Positions 49,728 through 59,599 of a DNA stretch of 64,000 nt are shown in pieces. Position numbers and translations under genes: made by a program. The notes under the pieces were generated by a model that saw nothing but the letters and a program-made list of their open reading frames with translations, did no database searches and was not told the DNA's origin. The number at the start of each line of letters is the position of its first letter. Position 1 is the first letter of the stretch. Origin of the DNA: Przewalskia tangutica (Eukaryota; Streptophyta; Magnoliopsida; Solanales; Solanaceae); NCBI GenBank assembly GCA_029844215.1, contig CM056724.1, positions 80,309,093-80,373,092 of the forward strand, read 5' to 3'.

Positions 49728-50509
49728 TGATCCTTAAGTTTGGGTCCTTGGCCAACTTTGTCCATTTTACTTATCCAATTTACTCATTAGTCATCCAACT
49801 TATATTTCCATTCTTAATATAAGTTATAGTTACTTTGTTATTAGCTTCTTAGCAAGTAAGATACGTTTTTACCATTTTAATGGCTAACGGCCAATCCTTT
49901 CTTTTAACAAGTTAACAAGATCCAACTCTTCCAAACTTTACTCCATATATTATATAATCCATAATATACTTATAATATATGTATAATGACCAATTCACAA
50001 AGAGGTTTAAGATTCACTACCTCAAATAGCCCAAAATTATCCATGAACTTAATGTCGCTCCAAGCAAGTCTTAGCTCCAAATCCTTTGTGTTCCAACCCA
50101 CCACAAATCACCCTAAGAAGCTCCTAACCATCATCTCTTCAAGAACCAACTCAAACAAGTGAAGAACACTAAGGTTAACCTTCCAAGAGCTCTCGGCCAA
50201 GGTGGCCTTTTGTGGCTAGGGATGTGAAATCTTTCCTAACTTTTGGTTAATAGTCTTCCTAATACACTGTTATACCCCGTATTTCCAGAGTATGTATGTT
50301 ATACCCCGTATTTTCAGAGTATGTACGTGTGGGCGTACGTAGAAGAGTTTGAGCCTTAAAGTAGGCAAGTGGCGAATTTTGTGCACAAATGCCGAATAGA
50401 GTCGTTTTTCGACGAAACGTTTTACTAAACTTGCGAAGGGAAAATTCCGGCTGTGTCATTTCTAATTTTTGCGGATTTTTCCGAGAGACGAAACATTTTG
50501 GACCAACGG

Positions 50510-50531
50510 GAGGGTGACAAGTGTCACCCTC
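50510..50531 (+). promoter_or_regulatory. Inverted repeat GAGGGTGAC-AAGT-GTCACCCTC upstream of LTR promoter
   Basis: Perfect 9-bp arms, 4-base loop, about 170-190 bp before the TATA box. Counterparts lie at 2436-2456, 55917-55938, near 63566-63588 (minus copy) and, slightly degraded, in every other LTR. It contains TGAC/GTCA half-sites of the kind bound by several plant factors. The binding role is inference. Confidence 0.5.
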
Positions 50532-50700
50532 ACATTGGAAGGCTTGGGCGGCAATATGGACGAAATAGGTGGCTTGTAGTTGGTAGGATATTTTGTGCAA
50601 GTTGGTGTGGTAGATGGATAAGGTGCACATGGCTTGATCCTAGCCCTACACTTGCCTAACACTTGGATGAATCTTGGCCATTGGTTGGCCATTTCTTGAC

Positions 50701-50708
50701 CTATAAAT
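50701..50708 (+). promoter_or_regulatory. LTR promoter TATA box (F 5' LTR)
   Basis: TATAAATA followed by GATGAACTTCTTCATC near 50720-50736. Confidence 0.62.
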
Positions 50709-51541
50709 ACCCCTCTAAGTTGATGAACTTCTTCATCCAAAATTGTTCTAAGTGTTAAAATCCTTCCTCTTAGTGTGAGCTTTTCGTCCCTCCCCTCCTA
50801 GTTGTGCTTGGCCGAGAGCCACCACACCGCCCTTGTGAAGCCTGGCGTGGGGTACCCCTAGCCTAGTTGTTTCGTATAATACCCCTTGTTGTGGTATAGA
50901 AATACTCTTCTAGTATTGTTATAATACCCAAATACCTTGGCCCAAATACCTTGTAGTATTCCCAAGGTTACACTTATACAAAGCCCAGAAAATACTATTA
51001 TACTTTCTTTAGCCACTAAACGAAACCCTAAGGAAAATCTTCATTGATAGTTGAAGTATTTAAGTAGAAGTTGGTTAGAACTTCTAAGGGTTGTTTGGAG
51101 CGGATTGGAGCACTCGGAGTAGGAGCTTAACGTTGCTCAGGAGCGACTTTATACTTGGATAATTTATGGGCTCATCGAGGTAAATACTACTGTCCTTCTA
51201 TTGTAATTGGAAATTACATACTGTAGTAGTAAATAAATGAATATAAGATTCATAAGAAGAGACTTGAACTGTAATAGAAGGATATTACAGAAAAAGGATT
51301 AAACTGAAATCACTTCAGAAGAATATAAGTAGAAGTTAAACTGTACTTACATAGGATCAGACATAAAGAGATCGATAACCTTTAATTGGTTGAATGTTTT
51401 GCAAGTAGCATGTGCTACTTAGAAGGTGGACAAGGCTAAGCCGTTATAGCCGTGGAGCGTTTTGCTTATAGTCGATAATCGTCGCGAGGTATGTGATTCT
51501 TCCTATACTCTTGAGCATGAAGTATTTTAAAAGAATACATA

Positions 51542-51783
51542 TAGTACGGTAGACGTGCGTGTGGCAATGTCTTTTGACTTAAGCCTGAATAATATGTATA
51601 TATTATATGGTAGATGTACGTGTGCTAACTGAATATAGTTGTGTGGCAATGTCTTTTGACTTAAGCCTGAATAATAAGAACCTTGAAATATTTTAAAAGG
51701 AATATAGATACAATACGGTAGACGTACGTGTATTAACTGAATGTAGCGTTACGGCAATGTCTTTTGACTTAAGCCTGAATAAT
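51542..51783 (+). repeat. Irregular direct repeat, three copies, in F 5' LTR
   Basis: Three copies of a block with GGTAGACGTACGTGT followed by GGCAATGTCTTTTGACTTA and AGCCTGAATAAT, spaced 65-110 bp apart. One or two copies are found in the other LTRs. The counterpart in the 3' LTR is at 56971-57213. Confidence 0.8.
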
Positions 51784-52950
51784 AAAGAGTCTTAAAGTAT
51801 TTCACAAGAATTAAGGAACCTTTTTTAAAGAAGAGTAATACTTGGTTTTGAAAACATAAAGAGTTATACTAGCTTTATGGGAGGTTAGGTATAACGTCTT
51901 AAGAGAGATAAAAAGAATGGTTTACTGATTTTTAGAAGTTAAGAGACTTAATCTGAAAAGATAAGAGACTTGACTTAATTGTTTTGATATGAAGTTTGTT
52001 AACAATGTGAAACCTCATTCGTGAGTAATGAGTACGTGTTTTTTTTTTAAAAGGAATAATGTTTTACTGATTTCGAAAATCAGAACGTGTATCGACAAAC
52101 CACTACAGCGTTAATAAAGGAAAATGTATTGAATAATGAAGTATTATTAAAACCAGTAGAAACCTCCATCTGCATAGAAGCTAAGATGAGACAAAATGAT
52201 ATTACATTTTCTAGATCATGGCTGCTTAATAAAGATTGATTATGAACAAGAATAACCTACTCGCCTATGGCATATGTTACTCAATTGTTTTAAAGAGATT
52301 AAGACATTGAACTAGGAAACTTTTCTAAAAAGAGACTTGCGTAATTGAAATTAGGCAAACTGGAACTTTAGGGAAAAGAAGGGCATTGTGTTGTCTTAAA
52401 ATGGTTTAAAACATAAAGTGTTATAACAAGCTTTATGGGAAGTTGGTTATAACGACTTTATGAAAACAAAAGAAGGGCTTTATCATTGGTTTTAATGTGG
52501 TAACTTGACTTTAAAAAAGAGAAGTGTTTTGGTCTAAAAAGAAGGCATGGTATTGCCTTAATTGGTTTAAAAAGGGAAAGTATGGAAGTTGTTTTGGTTT
52601 ACTTAAAAGATGTAAGTCACTCTATTTTTATACTACGGGTATCGGGTGACTTTTATAAAAGGAATGGATCTCTTTAAAAGGAATTTAACGTACGTAGTAC
52701 TTTAGGGTTAAAACCCGGACTTTGGCATAAAATGAAAGTACTTTGAGTTGTGTGAAACTTGCCTATGCTTGTTGTTGTGAAACTTGCCTATGCTTGTTGT
52801 GATAGCCTTTGATGTGCAAGAATTGTGTTTCTATACTACCGCGTCTCTCGATGGAGGGTCGGTTGACTTGTTGAGAACTTACTTGGACGCGTTGGCGTGT
52901 GGAGAAATTCCACGCACGCGTCGCTGATAGTGTTACTTTTGCTAAATCAC

Positions 52951-53150
52951 TTTGGACATACTGACACGATGCGTAGCGCACGGGTATGCTTCCATTTTGA
53001 TTGCCGCCTTATTGTTTCCCTTTGGACATACTGACACGATGCGTAGCGCACGGGTATGCTTCCATTTGGAATGTTGTCTTAGTGTTTCCCTTTGGACATA
53101 TTGACACGATGCGTAGCGCACGGGTATGCTCCCATTTGGAGTGCTGTCTT
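52951..53150 (+). repeat. 70-bp minisatellite, three copies, in F 5' LTR
   Basis: Units start TTTGGACATACTGACACGAT and contain GCGTAGCGCACGGGTATGCT, with starts at 52951, 53021 and 53091. It occupies the LTR slot that holds other arrays in C, I, J and H. Confidence 0.93.
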
Positions 53151-53509
53151 GTTGTTATCATATCATAGACTGCCGGCGGTGAGGAAGGAATTCCACAAGC
53201 ACGAGTGATGATTTGGAGGGCGTGAGGCCCTGACTTGATATGACTGTTTATATGATGTGTACTGTAGTTTGGTTATCATACATGTCTCCTGCTTTATATA
53301 GACTGCTATGATTTCATTCTGATTTTTCGATTTCACATACTTGGTACTGTTATCGACCTTCGGCCGAAGTGATAAAGAGGCCAGAGCCTCTACCACGGGA
53401 ACAGACCCGAACCGTGGCTCTCCGTATGACACGTCCGCTGTGTATGGGATCGCAAGCAGCCCTGTACCATTTGTTGGGTCTCCGGAGTGAGACTCGCGGC
53501 AAAGTGACA

Positions 53510-53717
53510 AAAGTGGTATCAGAGCAGTTAATCCTCGGAAAGTGTCTACAGACCGTGTCTAGTAGAGTCTTGATTATCGGTGTGTTGTGCACCACATCTA
53601 TAATCAGGAGGCTATAGGACATTTAGGATTGGTTTCCATTCTTCTCATTCTGAGATCGTGCCTTAGAGCTGTGTGATAAGTCGAACCCCTCTGACGTATT
53701 CCTTTCCTTTACCAGTT
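53510..53717 (+). other. Leader and full primer binding site of element F
   Basis: TGGTATCAGAGC at 53514-53525 matches the initiator tRNA-Met 3' end exactly. The leader continues GCAGTTAATCCTCGG, as in the other elements, where the same place reads GCGATTAATCC. It ends at the gag ATG, 53718. Confidence 0.85.
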
Positions 53718-54925
53718 ATGCCTCCGCGTAAGGCAACCCGCCCGTGGGCAAGGCAAACAGAGGAGTCGCGAAAGAGCAAATGCGCTCTACAGAGACCACA
53801 AGATTGAGCCTCCACCCCGCACCGGAGCAGAAGAAATGGGTTACAAGGAGTGGGCCCAGTTAATGGCCAGGGTTGTGGCCAGACTTGAGGATAGGCTGGA
53901 CGCAGCAGTTCCAGTAGCACCAGTGGCTCACCCTAAATCAGATAGTTGGAGGCTACGGGATTTTCTGAGGTGTAACCCGCCAGAGTTTTATGGGTCGAGA
54001 CCTGAGGATGATCCGCAGGAGTTCATCCGGCGATTCTGCCGATCATGAGAGTAATCAAGGCATCGGAGACCGAGTCGGTGGTCCTAGGTTCGCATCGGCT
54101 GCGTGATACCGCAGTCGACTGGTTTGATTCGTGGGAGCTGTCCCGAGGAGAGAATGCACTTCCAGCTGTTTGGGACGAGTTCTCAAGGGCATTTCTTGCA
54201 CATTTCTTGCCTCCACAGATGAGGAGGGCTCGGGCCGACAGATTTTTGGTGTTGCGGCAGAATGGGCGTACGGTTCGGGAGTGCAATGTGGAGTTCGACT
54301 CATTGGCCCGGTACGTCCCCGCGTTAGTAGCTAGTATGGAGGATCGAGTGCACCGATATATGTTACGGCTCGATGATTACCTAGCGAGAGTTGTTCGGTG
54401 TAGCTCTTCACCGGGCATGGACATTACCCGCATGCGAGCTTATGCACTTGGAGGTGAGGCGGAGAAATCGACGGAATGACCAAGGTCGTGAAGAGGCGAG
54501 CAGCAGGTCCTTTGGTGACTTCGAGGCGGACCGCCTCGGCAGACTAGTTATGCGCCTCCGCAAGATCTGAGTGATCCTCCACACTCTTTAGAGCATCCAG
54601 TATTCGAGGAGCGGTCGGGCTCCAAGGGTTGATTTTCGGGAGAAGCGGTGTTAGCCACCAAGCCACCCCACCTCGTTGTGGCCGTGGTAGACTCCGATGG
54701 GGAGTGTCGTGCTAGTCCGGGAGTTTGTTTTGCATGCGGCCAGGCCATTTTGGGAGAAATTGTCCGACTGTGGGTAGCCCCGGTAGGATAGCATGACTAC
54801 GGATCGGGCGGGTTCTTCACCTTCCATAGCCAGGCAGGATGTTCATACACCGGCGGGCCACGGTAGAGGTCGCGGTGGAAGTTCCCAGTTTTAGCGGTCC
54901 TTTGAACCGCCTACTTTCAGGTATA
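53718..54925 (+). pseudogene. gag of element F, the best gag-only copy
   Basis: Starts MPPRKATRP at 53718, with a frameshift within 90 bp. Frame 53836-54048 gives the gag N-terminal domain (SWRLRDFLRCNPPEFYGSRP, FIRRF). Frame 54045-54479 (144 codons) gives the core (DTAVDWFDSWELSRGE, HFLPPQMRRARADRF, EFDSLARYVPALV). Then a linker and the zinc knuckle at 54726-54763 (CFAC...HFGRNC by homology, out of frame by a small deletion). After a GRGRG-type tail, coding similarity stops near 54925 with no protease. Gag would supply particle protein, and the rest must come in trans. Confidence 0.85.
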
Positions 54926-55669
54926 TTCTTAACCCCCCCCTAGAGTTTTGTATGTATTGATGTGTATATGATGTGTTTAGTGTTATGTTCGGATAGCTTT
55001 GTGCTAAAATGTGATTTAGAAGCCTGGTTATTGAAAAGGGTAAGCCTGGGGGTGAGAAAATGATGAACCTTAGAATATTACAGTTGAGACCTTAGATGTA
55101 AGGCCGTCTTGAGTACCAGACTTTGCAAGTGATCCTTGACGGAGTGCATTTTTTTGCCTGGAATGTATTGTGTAATAAGTCCCTGGGTAGTGTGAAATGG
55201 AAGTGGTAGCTTTCATGACCTGTAGAGGTAAGATTGTTCCGGATCGGGGAACAAGAGCGTGATGCGTTAAGTAGGTCGGGTTGGGGCCATGTTGAGGGCC
55301 AACCCGCGGCCTGTTTTGAGGTGGGGTCAGCTCTGGGTGGTCCCGCCAGGTGGTAGGGTCACGAGGGTGCTAGGCCCAATTTTAGACAACCATCGTATGA
55401 GTTCGTGGATATGTTCGATCAGAAGCGGATTGTGAAGGCCGGGAATGGCCTTAAGGGAGGTTGAGGCTAGTAGATGACCAAGTTTGGAGGTGGTGACTCC
55501 AAAGTTTTGGGAACTGAAGTGATGACTGAAGTATGGTACGTATACTAGAAGAGTTCAAGTGTTCGCGAAGGGCACAACGAGTAAGGAAGGATGAGAACGT
55601 GTGTTATTTCGTACAGCGTGGCGTTGGCAACATGTTAGAAGATCTTCATCGTAATCCGTCTTGAGAAGG
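54926..55669 (+). other. Conserved non-coding tail of element F
   Basis: No frame above about 60 codons. Blocks are shared with C (13702-14439, minus) and E (38749-39379), including GCTAAAATGTGATTTAGA near 55010, GACCTTAGATGTAAGGCCG near 55088, and CAACCCGCGGCCTG...GGGTCAG near 55300. Only traces of pol could be its source. Confidence 0.7.
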
Positions 55670-55704
55670 AACATTCGGGACGAATGTTTCTAAGGAGGGG
55701 AGAA
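55670..55704 (+). other. Polypurine tract and hairpin of element F
   Basis: Perfect AACATTCG-GGA-CGAATGTT at 55670-55688 and AAGGAGGGGAGAA at 55692-55704. Identical to those of D, which supports shared priming machinery. Confidence 0.83.
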
Positions 55705-56109
55705 TGTTATACCCCGTATTTCCAGAGTATGTACGTGTGGGCATACGTAGAAGAGTTTGAGCCTTAAAGTAGGCAAGTGGCGAATTTTGTGCACAAGTGC
55801 CGAATAGAGTCGTTTTTCGACGAAACGTTTTACTAAACTTGCGAAGGGAAAATTCCGGCTATGTCATTTCTAATTTTTGCGGATTTTTCCGAGAGACGAA
55901 ACATTTTGGACCAACGGGAGGGTGACAAGTGTCACCCTCACATTGGAAGGCTTGGGCGGCAATATGGACGAAATAGGTGGCTTGTAGTTGGTAGGATATT
56001 TTGTGCAAGTTGGTGTGGTAGATGGATAAGGTGCACATGGCTTGATCCTAGCCCTACACTTGCCTAACACTTGGATGAATCTTGGCCATTGGTTGGCCAT
56101 TTCTTGACC

Positions 56110-56117
56110 TATAAATA
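56110..56117 (+). promoter_or_regulatory. LTR promoter TATA box (F 3' LTR)
   Basis: TATAAATA with the GATGAACTTCTTCATC repeat just downstream. Confidence 0.58.
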
Positions 56118-56970
56118 CCCCTCTAAGTTGATGAACTTCTTCATCCAAAATTGTTCTAAGTGTTAAAATCCTTCCCCCCTCTTAGTGTGAGCTTTTCGTC
56201 CCTCTCCCCCCCCCTCCTAGTTGTGCTTGGCCGAGAGCCACCACACCCTCGCCCTTGTGAAGCCTTGGTCGTGGGGTACCCCCCCCTAGCCTAGTTGTTT
56301 TCGTATAATACCCCTTGTTGTGGTATATAAATACTCTTCTAGTATTGTTATAATACCCAAATACCTTGGCCCAAATACCTTGTAGTATTCCCAAGGTTAC
56401 ACTCATACAAAGCCCAGAAAATACTATTATACTTTCTTTAGCCACTAAACGAAACCCTAAGGAAAATCTTCATTGATAGTTGAAGTATTTAAGTAGAAGT
56501 TGGTTAGAACTTCTAAGGGTTGTTTGGAGCGGATTGGAGCACTCGGAGTAGGAGCTTAACGTTGCTCAGGAGCGACTTTATACTTGGATAATTTATGGGC
56601 TCATCGAGGTAAATACTACTGTCCTTCTATTGTAATTGGAAATTACATACTGTAGTAGTATATAAATGAATATAAGATTCATAAGAAGAGACTTGAACTG
56701 TAATAGAAGGATATTACAGAAAAAGGATTGAACTGAAATCACTTCAGAAGAATATAAGTAGAAGTTAAACTGTACTTACATAGGACTGTATTACAGTAGA
56801 CTGATAACCTTTAATTGGTTGAATGTTTTGCAAGTAGCATGTGCTACTTAGAAGGTGGACAAGGCTAGCCGGGTTATAGCCGTGGAGCGTTTTGCTTATA
56901 GTCGATAATCGTCGCGAGGTATGTGATTCTTCCTATACTCTTGAGCATGAAGTATTTTAAAAGAATACAT

Positions 56971-57213
56971 ATAGTACGGTAGACGTACGTGTGGCAATGT
57001 CTTTTGACTTAAGCCTGAATAATATGTATATATTATATGGTAGATGTATGTGTGCTAACTTAATATAGTTGTGTGGCAATGTCTTTTGACTTAAGCCTGA
57101 ATAATAAGAACCTTGAAATATTTTAAAAGGAATATAGATACAATACGGTAGACGTACGTGTATTAACTGAATGTAGCGTTACGGCAATGTCTTTTGACTT
57201 AAGCCTGAATAAT
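56971..57213 (+). repeat. Irregular direct repeat, three copies, in F 3' LTR
   Basis: Counterpart of 51542-51783, with the same spacing. Confidence 0.8.
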
Positions 57214-58377
57214 AAAGAGTCTTAAAGTATTTCAAAAGAATTAAGGAACCTTTTTGAAAGAAGAGTAATACTTGGTTTTGAAAACATAAAGAGTTATACT
57301 AGCTTTATGGGAGGTTAGGTATAACGTCTTAAGAGAGATAAAAAGAATGGTTTACTGATTTTTAGAAGTTAAGAGACTTAATCTGAAAAGATAAGAGACT
57401 TGACTTAATTGTTTTGATATGAAGTTTGTTAACAATGTGAAACCTCATTCGTGAGTAATGAGTACATGATTTTTTTTAAAAGGAATAATGTTTTACTGAT
57501 TTCGAAAATCAGAATGTGTATCGACAAACCACTACAGCGTTAATAAAGGAAAATGTATTGAATAATGAAGTATTATTAAAACCGAGAAACCTCCATCCGC
57601 AGAAGCTAAGATGACAAAATGATATTACATTTTCTAGATCATGGTCGCTTAATAAAGATTGATTATGAACAAGAATAACCTACTACTTTATGGCATATGT
57701 TACTCAATTGTTTTAAAGAGATTAAGACATTGAACTATGAAACTTTTCTAAAAAGAGACTTGCGTAATTGAAATTAGGCAAACCGGAACTTTAGGGAAAA
57801 GAAGGGCATTGTGTTGTCTTAAAATGGTTTAAAACATAAAGTGTTATAACAAGCTTTATGGGAAGTTGGTTATAACGACTTTATGAAAACAAAAGAAGGG
57901 CTTTATCATTGGTTTTAATGTGGTAACTTGACTTTAAAAAGAGAAGTGTTTTGGTCTAAAAAGAAGGCATGGTATTGCCTTAATTGGTTTAAAAAGGGAA
58001 AGTATGGAAGTTGTTTTGGTTTACTTAAAAGATGTAAGTCACTCTATTTTTATACTACGGGTATCGGGTGACTTTTATAAAAGGAATGGATCTCTTTAAA
58101 AGGAATTTAACGTACGTAGTACTTTAGGGTTAAAACCCGGACTTTGGCATAAAATGAAAGTACTTTGAGTTGTGTGAAACTTGCCTATGCTTGTTGTTGT
58201 GAAACTTGCCTATGCTTGTTGTGATAGCCTTTGATGTGCAAGAATTGTGTTTCTATACTACCGCGTCTCTCGATGGAGGGTCGGTTGACTTGTTGAGAAC
58301 TTACTTGGACGTGCCGGCAGTGACGGAGAAATTCCACGGGTACGTTCCTGTTGATAGTGTTACTTTTGCTAAATCAC

Positions 58378-58580
58378 TTTGGACATACTGACACGATGCG
58401 TAGCGCACGGGTATGCTTCCATTTTGATTGCCGCCTTATTGTTTCCCTTTGGACATACTGACACGATGCGTAGCGCACGGGTATGCTTCCATTTGGAATG
58501 TTGTCTTAGTGTTTCCCTTTGGACATATTGACACGATGCGTAGCGCACGGGTATGCTCCCATTTGGAGTGCTGTCTTGTT
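58378..58580 (+). repeat. 70-bp minisatellite, three copies, in F 3' LTR
   Basis: Units start at 58378, 58448 and 58518. Copy number and unit order match those in the 5' LTR, as expected of LTRs copied together. Confidence 0.93.
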
Positions 58581-59591
58581 GTTATCATATCATAGACTGC
58601 CGGCGGTGAGGAAGGAATTCCACGGACACGAGTGATGATTTGGAGGGCGTGAGGCCCTGACTTGATATGACTGTTTATATGATGTGTACTGTAGTTTGGT
58701 TATCATACATGTCTCCTGCTTTATATAGACTGCTATGATTTCATTTACAGTATTTTACAGTTTCACATACTTGGTACCTGTTATCGACCTTCTTGGCTGC
58801 GTTCACGCCGCAGTAAGTACATCTACCGTCGATCCCCGCGTTTAGGATCTCATTTCAGCAGATTGGAAGCTCCGTTCCTTCGAGGCTTATCTTTGGTATG
58901 TTACCACGAGTGCAGAGGTTCTCGCACATCTGTGGTATGGCGGGCCCCGTCCCGTCATAGTTGTTGTAAAAATCCTGCAGGTGCAGAGTAATTGTTGCAA
59001 GCGGGGTTGTAAGGGATTGTAATCGCTCAAACGTCTTTATATATATATGTTGAAAGGCAACCGTTTGGGTTGGCCTATTTTATTTCATCATGATCCATGT
59101 CTATTTTGCATGTTTAAGTTTTTATTTCCGCTGGTTTTCTCTGATGTTGTATCATTAGGGTGCCCGGGGTAAGGCACCAGTCACGGGCCCCGGAACGGGT
59201 CGTGACAATGTACGTGAGGGCGTACGTACGAAAGTTTAGCCTTAAAATTTTAGGCATGGGACGTTTTTTTGGGCACAACTCACACAAAAAATCGTTTTCC
59301 GACGAAACGTTTTACAAGACTTGCGTAGGGTAAATTCCGGCTATGTCATTTCTAATTTTTTCGGATTTTTCCGAGAGACGTAACACTTTGGACCAACGAG
59401 AGGGCGACACTTGTCACCCTCTAATTGATGGATGTGTGGGTGGTATAGGGCCGATTGGAATGGCTATTTTGTCATGGAGTTGGTAGGATATTTTGTGTGA
59501 TAGTTGGATAAGGTACACTTGCCCTAATCTTGACCTTACACTTGCCTAGCACTTGGCTTAATCTTGGCCATTGGTTGGCCATTTCTTGACC

Positions 59592-59599
59592 TATAAATA
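59592..59599 (+). promoter_or_regulatory. LTR promoter TATA box (G)
   Basis: TATAAATA with the GATGAAGAGTTCTTCATC repeat near 59612-59629. Confidence 0.58.

Larger units (their letters stand above)
28047..50267 (-). mobile_element. LTR H (type A, divergent), split by element D and cut by LTR G
   Basis: Pieces 28047-28976 and 48407-50267, about 2.8 kb together, form a minus-strand LTR that begins TGTCACGACC at 28047. Its TGTTATACC end is not reached, because LTR G starts at 50268 inside it. The joined sequence runs smoothly (TTTTAACCCCAAAGT then ACTACATACGTTAAATTC), as in other type A LTRs. It differs from C and F LTRs beyond 49230 and carries two private tandem arrays (49464-49633 and 49661-49727). 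It is inserted in the PR-RT interval of B3. Confidence 0.8.
50297..53509 (+). repeat. 5' LTR of element F, with replaced 3' end
   Basis: Matches the 3' LTR from 50297 to about 53356. The last ~150 bp (53357-53509) are unrelated to the last ~420 bp of the 3' LTR. They resemble the internal tail of E at 40172-40272 (ATCGCAAGCAG, CCATTTGTTGGGTC, GACTCGCGGCAAAGTGACA). A hybrid like this is not expected from normal replication. TATA box at 50701-50708. Confidence 0.85.
50297..59207 (+). mobile_element. Element F: complete gag-only LTR retrotransposon (type A)
   Basis: 8911 bp with LTRs at 50297-53509 and 55705-59207, bounded by a perfect duplication ATGTA (50292-50296 and 59208-59212). The 2.2-kb interior carries the only full-length PBS in the window, gag, a non-coding tail and the polypurine tract. 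There is no protease, RT, RNase H or integrase. The intact target duplication shows that this reduced form itself transposed, so it must have used enzymes from another element. Type B elements with matching PBS, leader and tract are the natural candidates. Confidence 0.92.
55705..59207 (+). repeat. 3' LTR of element F
   Basis: 3503 bp with the normal ending (GGGCCCCGGAACGGGTCGTGACA-type end). TATA box at 56110-56117, direct repeats at 56971-57213, minisatellite at 58378-58580. Confidence 0.92.

Noticed and set aside
50462..50740. 92-codon minus-strand frame that recurs at 55870-56148
   Set aside because: It repeats because it lies in the duplicated LTR of F, and spans the promoter. A related frame in LTR I reflects the same repeat, not a gene.
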